Assembly: GCF_001431525.1 (NCBI RefSeq)
Contig: NZ_LDJH01000008.1
Coordinates: 96,170 to 160,169, forward strand
DNA length: 64,000 bases
Direction of reading: 5' to 3'
DNA from: Stenotrophomonas koreensis
Lineage (GTDB): Bacteria; Pseudomonadota; Gammaproteobacteria; Xanthomonadales; Xanthomonadaceae
This document shows, piece by piece, positions 1 to 9,755 of this stretch; position 1 is the stretch's first letter; the number at the start of each line of letters is the position of its first letter. Made by a program: the position numbers and the translations under genes. The notes under the pieces were generated by a model. The model was given only the letters and a program-made list of their open reading frames with translations, was not told the origin of the DNA and ran no database searches.

Positions 1-2142
1 GGGAATGGGCAGGCCGCCACCGATATCGATCGTGCGTACCGAGCCGATGCGGCGGGCAAACCCGGCCATTTCGTCATACATCAGCCGCCAGTGCTCGCGG
101 TTGCCAACCCCGCTGCCGAGGTGGGCATGCAGGCCGACGATGCGTACCTCCAGCGCCTGGGCCAGCTGCATGAACTCCTCCACCCGCGCCGTCGGCAGGC
201 CGAACTTGGAATCCTTGCCACCGGTGGTGACCTTGGCATGGTGGCCATCGCCACGGCCCAGGTCGATGCGCAGCCAGAGCTGGCGGCCACGGAAGATGTC
301 CGGCCAGCGCTGCAGCAGCTCGACATTGTCCACGGTCACCGTCACCCCCAGCGCCAGCGCTTCGGTGTATTCACTGCGCGGGGCAAAGCTGGGGGTGAAC
401 AGCACCTGCTGCGGGCTCAGGCCGGGAACACTGGCCAGCACATGGCGGATCTCGCCCAGCGACACGCATTCCAGACCAAACCCCTCCTCGACCAGGGTAC
501 GCAGGATCGCCGGATGCGGATTGGCTTTGATCGCGTAGTAACGGCGGTCAATGGCACTGATCGCGGCCAGCGCGCGCGCCCTCTCCCGCACCGTGGGCAG
601 GTGGTAGACATAGCGCGGGGTGCCCTCCCAGGCCAGCGCCAGCAGCTTCTCGCGCTGGCTCTTCCACCACGGCGTCGGCCGCGGCCGGATGTCCCCGGTG
701 ATCTCGCGCCAGCGCACGCCGAAAACGTCGCTGCTGGCGACCGGCAACGCACCGGAATCAATCAGCTCCTCGTGCAGGATCGGCAGCAGGCCATCGGCGG
801 CGGCCTCATCGATGACGAAGGTCAGGTTCAGGTCGTTGGAGGACTGGCTGATCATATGTACGCGTTCTTTTCCAAAAGTGGCCCACACATCGGAGAGTTT
901 GTGCAACAACGAACGCATGCCGCGACCGACCAGGGTGATCGCCGCGCACGGCACGATCACCTTTACCTTGCAGATCTGCGCCAGATCGGCCGACAGCGCA
1001 TTGAGCACGTCGGTACTGACCAGATTCTCGCTCGGATCCAGCGACACGGTGACATTGGTCTCGGCCGAACCGATCAGGTCCACCGACAGCCCATGCTTCT
1101 TGAACAGCGCAAACACATCGGCCAGGAAGCCGACCTGCTGCCACATGCCGATGCCTTCCATCGACACCAGCACGATGCCGTTGCGGCGGCTGATCGCCTT
1201 GACCCCGGGCACCGGCGCGGCACTGCCGTCGATCCAGGTGCCGGGCATGTGCGGGCGCTCGGTATCCAGGATCGCCATCGGCACGCCGGCATCGCGGCAG
1301 GGTTTGATCGCCCGCGGATGCAGCACCTTGGCCCCGGTGGTGGCGATTTCCTGTGCCTCGTAATAGTCCAGCCGGGTCAGCAGGCGCGCATCGGGCACTT
1401 CCTTCGGGTTGGCCGAGAACATGCCCGGCACGTCGGTCCAGATCTCCACCCGTGAGGCCAGCAGCAGCGCGCCGAAATAGGCCGCCGAGGTATCCGAGCC
1501 GCCGCGGCCGAGAATGGCGGTACCGCCCTCGGCATGGGCAGCAATGAAGCCCTGGGTGATCAGCATGCGCTGGGGCTGGGCATCGAAGCGGGCCTTGAAG
1601 TCGCCTTGTGCCTGCCACTGGCAGTTCACGCTCAGGCGCCTGGACCAGGCACTCTGGTTTTCGCCGGCCGGCGCCGACAGCAGCCAGTCACGCGCATCCA
1701 TCCAGCCAAAATCCAGGCCGCGTGGCCCGGCCAGATAGGCCGCGCCCAGGGTCGAGGACAGCAGCTCGCCCTGGGCCAGCACCTCGGCCTGCCAGTCCAG
1801 GCTGCGTGCTGGCGCGCGCGGATCCTCCAGCAACCCTTCCAGCAGCGCCAGCCGCTCGCCCAGCACACGCTCCGGGTCCAGGCCCAGCTCGATGCAGAAG
1901 TCGCGGTGACGGCCCACCAGGGCTGCCACGCGCTGCGCGCTGTCGGACGCGCCCTCGCTGATGGCCAGCAGCTCATTGGTCACCCCGGACAGCGCCGAGA
2001 CCACCACCAGGATGCGTCCGCCGCTCTCGTCAGCGCGTTTTTTTGCCAGTTTGCCAATCGTGTCCCAACGATGACGGCGTGACACCGAGGTGCCACCAAA
2101 CTTGAGCACGACCCAACGGTCGCCTTGCGGGAGAGCGGACAT
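1..2142 (-). CDS. Bifunctional aspartokinase / diaminopimelate decarboxylase, 3' end outside the window
   Basis: Catalyses the first step (aspartate phosphorylation) and the last step (meso-diaminopimelate decarboxylation to lysine) of lysine synthesis in one cytoplasmic polypeptide. The protein starts MSALPQGDRWVVLKFGGTSV, carrying the aspartokinase KFGGTS nucleotide-binding motif at about residues 14-19. The frame stays open for 714 codons to base 1, where it reads DIGGGLPIP, the glycine-rich PLP-phosphate loop of the decarboxylase. Fusions of this type in Xanthomonas and Stenotrophomonas are around 860-870 residues (family knowledge), so roughly 150 C-terminal residues are missing beyond the edge. 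The start is the first ATG of the open frame. Nothing suggests a break inside. Confidence 0.93.
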   Translation of the reverse strand, partial: MSALPQGDRWVVLKFGGTSVSRRHRWDTIGKLAKKRADESGGRILVVVSALSGVTNELLAISEGASDSAQRVAALVGRHRDFCIELGLDPERVLGERLALLEGLLEDPRAPARSLDWQAEVLAQGELLSSTLGAAYLAGPRGLDFGWMDARDWLLSAPAGENQSAWSRRLSVNCQWQAQGDFKARFDAQPQRMLITQGFIAAHAEGGTAILGRGGSDTSAAYFGALLLASRVEIWTDVPGMFSANPKEVPDARLLTRLDYYEAQEIATTGAKVLHPRAIKPCRDAGVPMAILDTERPHMPGTWIDGSAAPVPGVKAISRRNGIVLVSMEGIGMWQQVGFLADVFALFKKHGLSVDLIGSAETNVTVSLDPSENLVSTDVLNALSADLAQICKVKVIVPCAAITLVGRGMRSLLHKLSDVWATFGKERVHMISQSSNDLNLTFVIDEAAADGLLPILHEELIDSGALPVASSDVFGVRWREITGDIRPRPTPWWKSQREKLLALAWEGTPRYVYHLPTVRERARALAAISAIDRRYYAIKANPHPAILRTLVEEGFGLECVSLGEIRHVLASVPGLSPQQVLFTPSFAPRSEYTEALALGVTVTVDNVELLQRWPDIFRGRQLWLRIDLGRGDGHHAKVTTGGKDSKFGLPTARVEEFMQLAQALEVRIVGLHAHLGSGVGNREHWRLMYDEMAGFARRIGSVRTIDIGGGLPIP

Positions 2143-2286
2143 AAAAGCCTGAACAAAGGTCGGGGGAAGGGACAGCCGCGGCGCAGATCACGCCGTGGTC
2201 ACGATTCTATGCCAATGCCTGCGCCACTGACCGACCCAATGCGTGCAGGTTAAGCTGGCTGCCTTGTTTTGGGAGGAACCTGCTGC

Positions 2287-3144
2287 ATGCAACGCCGCTA
2301 TCTGCAACTGGATGTCTTCAGCGAACGCGCCGGCCAGGGCAACCCCCTGGGCGTGGTGGTGGACTGCGAGGGCCTGGATTCGGCCGCGATGCAGGCCATT
2401 GCCGGCTGGTTGAACCTGTCCGAGACCATCTTCCTGCTGCCGCCCGACGCCGGCGCCAGCTACCAGCTGCGCATTTTCACCCCGCGCCAGGAACTGCCGT
2501 TTGCCGGTCACCCCAGCGTCGGCGCTGCCTGGGCGGCATTGGAGCTGGGCCTGGCCGAGGCTGGGGAAAGCCGTGAGCTGGTCCAGCAGTGCGCCGCCGG
2601 CCTGCTGCCGGTGAAGGTGGTCGGCAGCCGCTGGTTCCGCCAGTTGCATGTACGCACCCCACCGGCGCAGCGCCGCGATGCGACCATCGGCCCCCTGCCC
2701 ACCGGGCTGGCCGCACTGGCCCACCCCGGATCGACACCGGCGCTGTGGAGCAACGGCCCGGACTGGTGGCTGCTGCGTGCCCGCAGCGAAGCGGAGCTGC
2801 GCCGCTACCAGCCCGAGCTGGCAGCGATCGCCGCCCTGCCCGGCAGCGGCAAGCTTGCGCTGTACGCCCCGGCCGACCGCCCGGATGTGGGCTATCAGTA
2901 CGTGTTGCGCGCCTTCGCCCCGGGGGTCGGGATCAACGAGGACCCGGTCACCGGCAGTGCCCATGCGCTGGTCGCCGCCGCCCTGCTGCAGGCCGGGGAA
3001 CTGGCAGCAGGCAGCCAATACCTGGCCAGCCAGGGCCGCGAACGTGGCCGCAACGGCCAGGTCCATGTGCAGATAGATGACCAGGGCCAGGTCTGGATCG
3101 GCGGCAGCGTGCAACCGGTCATCAATGGCCATATCGATTGGTAA
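2287..3144 (+). CDS. PhzF-family isomerase-like protein
   Basis: A 285-residue member of the PhzF / phenazine-biosynthesis-like family, which are cytoplasmic isomerase/epimerase-type enzymes; the substrate is unknown. The N-terminus has the family look, with GNPLGVVVD near residue 20 and an acidic residue (E in LNLSETIFLL) at the usual catalytic place. Further on are FTPRQELPFAGHPSVGAAW and the second-half signature NEDPVTGSAHA. I chose ATG 2287 because a strong ribosome site, GGGAGGA at 2271-2277, lies just upstream; an upstream TTG in the same frame lacks one. It stands alone, divergent from the lysine-pathway fusion and convergent with the amidohydrolase, with a GC-rich hairpin after its stop. 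Confidence 0.88.
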   Translation: MQRRYLQLDVFSERAGQGNPLGVVVDCEGLDSAAMQAIAGWLNLSETIFLLPPDAGASYQLRIFTPRQELPFAGHPSVGAAWAALELGLAEAGESRELVQQCAAGLLPVKVVGSRWFRQLHVRTPPAQRRDATIGPLPTGLAALAHPGSTPALWSNGPDWWLLRARSEAELRRYQPELAAIAALPGSGKLALYAPADRPDVGYQYVLRAFAPGVGINEDPVTGSAHALVAAALLQAGELAAGSQYLASQGRERGRNGQVHVQIDDQGQVWIGGSVQPVINGHIDW

Positions 3145-3150
3145 GCCCGG

Positions 3151-3178
3151 CCCGGGCCGGGGATGGTTCCGGCCCGGG
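3151..3178. terminator. GC-rich hairpin between convergent genes
   Basis: A perfect 10-base-pair stem (CCCGGGCCGG / CCGGCCCGGG) with an eight-base loop sits between the stops of the PhzF-like gene and the amidohydrolase. There is no clear T-run, so it may work as a weak or Rho-assisted terminator, or as a blocker between convergent transcripts. Confidence 0.5.
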
Positions 3179-3207
3179 CTGATCTGGGCAAGCGGTGGTG
3201 GTTCTGG

Positions 3208-4881
3208 CTATTCGGCCTGGTAGACCGGCTGCGCATCCACCCAGGTCGAAAGCACCTTCAAGGTGGAAAGCTGTTGCGGCGCGACCTGCAGCGGGTTGTG
3301 GTCCAGCACCACGAAGTCGGCGCGCAGGCCCTCGCGCAGCATCCCCACTTCCAGCTCGGCAAAGCCGGCATACGCGGCACCGGCCGTGAACCCGTCCAGC
3401 GCCTGAGCAGACGTCAACCGCTGCTCCGGATACCAGCCGCCCACGGGCAGGCCCTGGCCATCCTGCCGGGTCGCCGCTGCCTGCAGGCCCAGCCGGGGAT
3501 CGACCTGTTCAACCGGAAAATCCGAGCCCAGGGCCAGCCGTGCACCACTGCGGCGCAGGCTCTGCCACGCGTAGGCACCCACGATACGCTGCGCACCGAC
3601 ACGCTCTTCGGCCCAGCCCATGTCCGAGGTGGCATGGGTCGGCTGCATCGAGGCAATGACCCCGAGCTGGGCAAAGCGGGCAATGTCCTGTGCGGCGAGC
3701 ACCTGCGCATGTTCCACCCGCCAGCGCAGGTCCGCCGGCGCTGACTCGCCCAGTACCGCCTGATAGTTGTCCAGCACGACCCGGTTGCCGCGATCGCCGA
3801 TGGCATGGCTGGCGACCTGCACCCCGCACTGTGCCGCCTTGCGGCTGGCCGCCAGGTGCTGCTGCGGGCTCATCATCAGCAGGCCGTGGTTGTGCGGATC
3901 ATCACTGTAGGGGGCCAGCATGGCCGCGCCGCGGCTGCCCAGGGCGCCGTCGACAAACAGCTTCACCCCGCGCATCTGCAGGCGCCCGCCCGGATGCCGG
4001 TACAGGCCGTCACGGCACAGGTCGGCCAGCGCCTGGCCGTCGCCATCGGCGTAGGCATCCACCCGCAACGGCAGCTTGCCGGCATCGGCAAAGCGGGCAA
4101 AACGCGCCAGCTCCTCGCGCGACACGCCCATGTCGTGGACACCGGTCAGGCCGTTGGCTACCGCCAGCTGCAACGCGCGCTCCAGACGCCGGTCCAGTTC
4201 TTCCGGCGCATGCGCCGGGATATGCGCACTGACCAGGCCGGCAGCCGCATCGATCAGCACGCCGGTGGGCTGGCCAGCGGCATCGCGCTCGATCCGGCCA
4301 CCCTCCGGATGCCAGTGGCCTGCCAGCGAGCGCCCCTGGGCCTGGGCAATGCGCAACGCCGCCGAATTGACCCAGGCCGCATGACCATCGACCCGGTCCA
4401 GATACAACGGCCGGTCCGGAAACGCGGCATCCAGATCAGCGGCGCTGGGGAAGGTTTTTCCCGGCCACAGGTTCTGGTCCCAGCCACGTCCGATCAACCA
4501 CTGGCCCGGTGCCAACTGCGCTTCGGCCGCCTGCAGCCGGGCAATCACCTCCTGCTTGCTGCGCACACCCCACAGGTTGGCCTCGCTCAGGCCATGGCCC
4601 AGGTTGACCAGATGCGCATGGGCATCGATCACCCCGGGGATCACGGTGGCCTGGCCCAGATCATGCGCGCTGGCCTGGGGATAGCGGGCCTGCAAGGTGT
4701 GTTTTTCGCCCAGCGCCAGCACCCGGCCGCTCTGGCCATCAATCACCATGGCCTGTACCTGCGGCTGGTCCGGGTTACCGGTGACAATCTCCCTGGCGCT
4801 GACCAGCTGCAGCTGCGCAGCGGCCAGCGGTGACAGCAGCAAGGCGCCAAGCGCGGTAAAAGCAGCCCAATGTCGATGCAT
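3208..4881 (-). CDS. Secreted amidohydrolase (YtcJ-like)
   Basis: A 557-residue metal-dependent hydrolase of the YtcJ-like amidohydrolase family; the substrate cannot be told from sequence. The N-terminus (MHRHWAAFTALGALLLSPLAAAQ) is a signal peptide with an AAA-Q cleavage region, so export to the periplasm is likely. The metal-binding motif appears as DAHAHL, with SHAIGDRGN in the middle and LALGSDFPVE near the C-terminus, all typical of the family. The start at 4881 is chosen because it puts the signal peptide at the N-terminus and has GAGGGGG 8-9 bases upstream; a longer in-frame ATG would put 50 unlikely residues before it. It is divergent from the HU-like gene. Confidence 0.87.
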   Translation of the reverse strand: MHRHWAAFTALGALLLSPLAAAQLQLVSAREIVTGNPDQPQVQAMVIDGQSGRVLALGEKHTLQARYPQASAHDLGQATVIPGVIDAHAHLVNLGHGLSEANLWGVRSKQEVIARLQAAEAQLAPGQWLIGRGWDQNLWPGKTFPSAADLDAAFPDRPLYLDRVDGHAAWVNSAALRIAQAQGRSLAGHWHPEGGRIERDAAGQPTGVLIDAAAGLVSAHIPAHAPEELDRRLERALQLAVANGLTGVHDMGVSREELARFARFADAGKLPLRVDAYADGDGQALADLCRDGLYRHPGGRLQMRGVKLFVDGALGSRGAAMLAPYSDDPHNHGLLMMSPQQHLAASRKAAQCGVQVASHAIGDRGNRVVLDNYQAVLGESAPADLRWRVEHAQVLAAQDIARFAQLGVIASMQPTHATSDMGWAEERVGAQRIVGAYAWQSLRRSGARLALGSDFPVEQVDPRLGLQAAATRQDGQGLPVGGWYPEQRLTSAQALDGFTAGAAYAGFAELEVGMLREGLRADFVVLDHNPLQVAPQQLSTLKVLSTWVDAQPVYQAE

Positions 4882-5001
4882 CCGATATCCCCCTCGCCGA
4901 AAAGTCAGTCCACGCACTATGCCAGCAACCCGGCCAGCAGGATCCAACTCCCTGCCTGCAGCTGCGTGCTGGCGCATGCGCTGCGCGGGCCGGACGCGGC
5001 A

Positions 5002-5023
5002 ATTTGCCTGCCATTTGCCTGCC
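5002..5023. repeat. Two tandem 11-base units upstream of the HU-like gene
   Basis: ATTTGCCTGCC occurs twice head to tail, and the complementary GGCAAAT appears about 35 bases downstream. It lies between the divergent amidohydrolase and HU-like genes, so it could be an operator; that is inference only. Confidence 0.4.
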
Positions 5024-5157
5024 ATCGGCACAGAACCCGATCTTTTTATCGGTAAAAAGGCAAATGCCTATTGGCGCGGCAATCTGATTGCCCTACATTT
5101 CCAGTGCCGACGGGGTCGGCAGACCTACCAACCCAACCGTTCACGGAACAGGAAAAA

Positions 5158-5556
5158 ATGGCAAAGACTGTCAGTAAGGCTGCCCCCAAGAAGGCAGTGA
5201 AGAAAGCCGCAACCAAGGTTGCTGCAAAGCCGGCGCCCATCAAGCCGATCAAGGAAGCCCTGACCAAGTCCGGTCTGGTGGCACACCTGGCTGAAGCCTC
5301 CGGTGTTGCCGCCAAGGAGGTCCGCAACGTGCTGGCCGCCCTGGAAGCCACCGTTACCGCCTCGGTGCACAAGAAGGGGGCTGGCAGCTTCACCCTGCCG
5401 GGCCTGATGAAGATCACCACCGTGCATGTGCCGGCCAAGCCCAAGCGCAAGGGCATCAACCCGTTCACCAAGGAAGAAACCGTCTTTGCCGCCAAGCCGG
5501 CCAGCACCAAGATCAAGGTGCGCCCGCTGAAGAAGCTCAAGGACGCGGCCCTCTGA
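5158..5556 (+). CDS. HU-family DNA-binding protein with a lysine/alanine-rich N-terminal tail
   Basis: A 132-residue nucleoid protein. Residues 1 to about 35 are almost only Lys, Ala and Pro (MAKTVSKAAPKKAVKKAATK), like a histone H1 tail. The rest fits an HU/IHF fold: a helical part (LVAHLAEASGVAAKEVRNVL) followed by a basic arm containing HVPAKPKRKGINPFTKEE. Classical HU is about 90 residues, so the tail is the extra part. ATG 5158 follows CAGGAAAA and starts exactly at the basic tail. It is transcribed alone and ends in a strong intrinsic terminator. Expected to bind DNA non-specifically and shape the chromosome; the tail may raise affinity or compact DNA further (inference). Confidence 0.88.
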   Translation: MAKTVSKAAPKKAVKKAATKVAAKPAPIKPIKEALTKSGLVAHLAEASGVAAKEVRNVLAALEATVTASVHKKGAGSFTLPGLMKITTVHVPAKPKRKGINPFTKEETVFAAKPASTKIKVRPLKKLKDAAL

Positions 5557-5578
5557 TTTTCAATCAGGCTGCCAACGA

Positions 5579-5606
5579 ACGGGACGCCACATCGCGTCCC
5601 GTTTTT
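5579..5606 (+). terminator. Rho-independent terminator of the HU-like gene
   Basis: A nine-base-pair stem ACGGGACGC / GCGTCCCGT with loop CACATC, followed by five Ts. It lies 23 bases after the HU-like stop codon. Confidence 0.9.
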
Positions 5607-5709
5607 CATGCGCGCAGCTAAACCGCGCCTGCCTGCGCCTTGCCACGGCATTGCCATCAGCGCCGCCAAGCCGCCAGGATGTGTTCCCACCCGCCTGCTC
5701 TCCCCCGCC

Positions 5710-6252
5710 ATGCGCCTGACCACCACACTTTGCTGCAGCCTGCTGACCACCCTGCTGTGGATCCCCCCCGGGCAGGCGATGCCGCAACGGCATGGCGATG
5801 GCTTCAGCGTCGGTGTCGAACAGATCACCCCGCACCTGCAGCAACAGTTTCCGTGGCAGTACGAGCTGATGCCCGGCGTGGTCAGCGTGGAGTTCCGCCA
5901 GCCGCAACTGCAGCTGCGCGATGCGCAGGCACAGCTGGCGGTGGATATCAGCATCACCACACTGGGCCAGCGCACCGATCTTGGCCGCGCACAGGTGGCC
6001 AGCGGCCTGCGTTTTGATCCGCTGCAGGCAGCGGTGTACCTGCAGCAGCCGCGCCTGCTGGGCTTTACCCAGGCCGATGGCCGCGCCGTGCCGATCGATG
6101 CGCAGACGGCCGGCATGGTCAACGAGGTCCTGGCCAGCTACGCCAACCAGCAGCCGGTCTACCAGCTGCCACCGGCGTATGCGGCGTTGGCCGGTGCGGT
6201 GCAGTCGCTGCAGATCGAGGACGGCCGCCTGCGCGTGCGCATCGCACGCTGA
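5710..6252 (+). CDS. DUF1439-type exported protein (YceB-like)
   Basis: A 180-residue protein that resembles the DUF1439/YceB group, whose role is unknown. It begins with an export signal (MRLTTTLCCSLLTTLLWIPPGQAMP), with two cysteines in the hydrophobic part but no clean lipobox. The mature part has the alternating pattern expected of the family (FPWQYELMPGVVSVEFRQP, then AQLAVDISITTLGQRTDLG) and ends shortly after LEDGRLRVRI-like strand sequence. The start at 5710 puts the signal peptide first; an ATG 102 bases upstream would add an unlikely leader overlapping the terminator. It is convergent with the SET-domain gene. Family assignment is by eye only. Confidence 0.7.
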   Translation: MRLTTTLCCSLLTTLLWIPPGQAMPQRHGDGFSVGVEQITPHLQQQFPWQYELMPGVVSVEFRQPQLQLRDAQAQLAVDISITTLGQRTDLGRAQVASGLRFDPLQAAVYLQQPRLLGFTQADGRAVPIDAQTAGMVNEVLASYANQQPVYQLPPAYAALAGAVQSLQIEDGRLRVRIAR

Positions 6253-6274
6253 GCCGGACCCTGGTACTGGCGAG

Positions 6275-6742
6275 TCAACGCTTGGGCTGGAGCAGGGTGC
6301 CGCTGCAGCCGGCAGCACCGCAGTGACAGGCCCAGATCTTCTTCAGTCGCGGGGTGTGCCGTTCGGCCAGGCGGATGCCGTAGTTGTAGGTCAGCTCCTC
6401 GCCGACGGCGATATCGCGCAGCGCCTCGATCACCACCTTGTCGCGGCGGCGGTCACCGCCATCGTGCTCGACAATCAGCGCCTCGCAGTTGGGCGCGCAG
6501 CTGTGGTTGATCCAGCGCGCGACATTGCCCCGACGGGTGCCATCAATCACCCACTCGTCGTTGAGGGTGAACAGGAAGGTGTGGCCACTTTCGACATCGC
6601 CGGCCTCGCCGGCATCGACCTCGGCATGGCTGCGCAGCTCACCGGTGTATTGGATGATGCGTTCGCCCTTGGCGATGGCCGCCACCGCGAACACGCCGTT
6701 GCCATGGATGCTGGATTTGCGCCGCCGGATTTTCAGGGCCAT
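6275..6742 (-). CDS. SET-domain protein lysine methyltransferase
   Basis: A compact 155-residue SET-domain protein, predicted to move a methyl group from S-adenosylmethionine to a lysine side chain of a protein. The SAM-binding and pseudoknot motifs are visible: HGNGVFAV near residue 13-20, NHSCAPNC at 79-86 and ELTYNYG near 125. A zinc-binding post-SET tail (CHCGAAGCSG) lies close to the C-terminus. The start at 6742 gives MALKIRRRKS, directly before the SET fold; upstream codons in the frame look like non-coding extension. It is divergent from the suf operon. Bacterial SET proteins of this size are known in several proteobacteria; the target here is unknown. Confidence 0.87.
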   Translation of the reverse strand: MALKIRRRKSSIHGNGVFAVAAIAKGERIIQYTGELRSHAEVDAGEAGDVESGHTFLFTLNDEWVIDGTRRGNVARWINHSCAPNCEALIVEHDGGDRRRDKVVIEALRDIAVGEELTYNYGIRLAERHTPRLKKIWACHCGAAGCSGTLLQPKR

Positions 6743-6911
6743 GAAGTCTGCCGATTGGTTGAGCCAGTGGTTGATTCTGCGCGATCCCCGGGGCCACGCC
6801 CAGCCCTGCCTCTGGCAGCAGCCGGCAAGCACTGCCACCGCCATGCCGAGCCAAGCGCCAGACCAGCACCGGCACATTCACCGTCGGCTGAATCCTGCGC
6901 TGTCATCCGGC

Positions 6912-6940
6912 TTGGAGGGTCGGGGCAAAAAGCGTACAAT
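6912..6940 (+). promoter_or_regulatory. Candidate sigma-70 promoter of the suf operon
   Basis: TTGGAG (6912-6917), a 17-base spacer and TACAAT (6935-6940) lie 32 bases before the regulator's start codon, in the gap between the SET gene and the suf operon. The match is by eye. The Rrf2-type regulator is likely to bind here and control its own operon. Confidence 0.5.
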
Positions 6941-6972
6941 TTCAGTCCCCTTTGAACGTCCTGTGATCGGCA

Positions 6973-7422
6973 ATGCTGCGCGTCACCAAGCTCACCGACT
7001 ACGCCACCGTTGTGCTGACCGTGCTTGCCGCACGGCCGGAGCAGGTGCTCAGCGCCACCGAGCTGGCAGAAGCGGCCGGCCTGGAAGCCACCACCGTGGC
7101 CAAGCTGCTCAAGCCGCTGGCGCAGGCCGGGCTGGTGATTGGACTGCGCGGTGTCAATGGCGGCTACCGGCTGGCCCGCAGTGCCGATGCGATCACCCTG
7201 ATCGAGGTCGTGCAGGCCATGGAAGGTCCGCTGGCCATCACCGAGTGCAGCCAGGACCACAGCAACTGCGGCATCGCCCACCAGTGCGGCGTGCGCACCC
7301 AGTGGCGCCTGATCAACGACGTGCTGGCCGATGCCCTGCGCAGCGTGAGCCTGGCGCAGATGCTCCCCCCCGTTTCCGACAACCCGGGCAAGCGTTCGAT
7401 CAACGCCGCCCTGGTTTCCTGA
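6973..7422 (+). CDS. sufR: Rrf2-type regulator of the SUF operon
   Basis: A 149-residue winged-helix regulator of the Rrf2/IscR group and first gene of the suf operon. The helix-turn-helix lies at about residues 26-50 (ATELAEAAGLEATTVAKLL) and the wing reads RGVNGGYRLAR at 59-69. Three cysteines, C92, C99 and C105, sit in the loop ECSQDHSNCGIAHQC and match the spacing by which IscR-type proteins bind a [2Fe-2S] cluster. By analogy it senses iron-sulfur status and controls the genes behind it. The gap to sufB is 24 bases. This is the regulator usually placed at the head of suf in Xanthomonadaceae. The symbol is used by role and does not mean it is related to cyanobacterial SufR. Confidence 0.88.
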   Translation: MLRVTKLTDYATVVLTVLAARPEQVLSATELAEAAGLEATTVAKLLKPLAQAGLVIGLRGVNGGYRLARSADAITLIEVVQAMEGPLAITECSQDHSNCGIAHQCGVRTQWRLINDVLADALRSVSLAQMLPPVSDNPGKRSINAALVS

Positions 7423-7446
7423 TATCCCCTGCAAGCAGGCAGCCCG

Positions 7447-8922
<1,476 letters not shown>

Positions 8923-8990
8923 GCCTGCGCTCGCTCCCCCTTCCCCCTGCCCCTTATCCGGCGGTGAGCACCGCCACACGGAAAAACATC

Positions 8991-9755
8991 ATGTTGAAGA
9001 TCGACAACCTGCACGCCGGCATCGCCGGCAAGGAAATCCTCAAGGGCCTCTCGCTGGAAGTGAAGCCGGGCGAGGTGCACGCCATCATGGGCCCCAATGG
9101 CGCCGGCAAATCCACCCTGGGCAACGTGCTGGCCGGTCGCGATGGCTATGAGGTCACTGAAGGCACGGTGCAGTTCGACGATATCGCCCTGCTCGAGCTG
9201 GAGCCGGAAGAACGCGCCGCCGCCGGCCTGTTCCTGGCCTTCCAGTACCCGGTGGAAATTGCCGGGGTCAACAACACCTATTTCCTGCGCGCCGCGCTCA
9301 ATGCCCAGCGCAAGGCGCGCGGCCAGGACGAGCTGGACTCGATGCAGTTCCTCAAGCTGGTGCGGCAGAAGCTGGCCGTGCTGCACCTGAAGGACGAGCT
9401 GCTGCACCGCGGGGTCAATGAAGGCTTCTCCGGTGGCGAGAAGAAGCGCAACGAGATCTTCCAGCTGGCCGTGCTCGAGCCCAAGCTGGCCATCCTGGAC
9501 GAAACCGATTCCGGCCTGGACATCGATGCGCTGAAAAGCGTGGCCGACGGCGTCAATGCGCTGCGCAGCCCGGAGCGCTCGTTCGTGGTGATCACCCACT
9601 ACCAGCGCCTGCTGGACTACATCAAGCCGGACGTGGTGCACGTGCTGGCCGAGGGCCGCATCGTCAAGAGCGGCGGCCCGGAGCTGGCCCTGGAGCTGGA
9701 AGCCCACGGCTATGACTTCCTGAAGGACCGCGTCGTGCGCGAGGCCGCCCAGTAA
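8991..9755 (+). CDS. sufC: SUF ATPase SufC
   Basis: A 254-residue ABC-type ATPase that powers the SufBCD scaffold; it is cytoplasmic and not a transporter subunit. The Walker A motif GPNGAGKST is at residues 34-42, the signature reads FSGGEKKRNEI, and Walker B with its catalytic acidic residue is LAILDETDSGLD, in which SufC has ET where many ABC proteins have EP or EA. I chose ATG 8991, which gives the standard MLKIDNLHAG start; a GTG nine codons upstream is possible. Its stop overlaps the sufD start by one base (TAATG), so the two are translationally coupled. Confidence 0.96.
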   Translation: MLKIDNLHAGIAGKEILKGLSLEVKPGEVHAIMGPNGAGKSTLGNVLAGRDGYEVTEGTVQFDDIALLELEPEERAAAGLFLAFQYPVEIAGVNNTYFLRAALNAQRKARGQDELDSMQFLKLVRQKLAVLHLKDELLHRGVNEGFSGGEKKRNEIFQLAVLEPKLAILDETDSGLDIDALKSVADGVNALRSPERSFVVITHYQRLLDYIKPDVVHVLAEGRIVKSGGPELALELEAHGYDFLKDRVVREAAQ

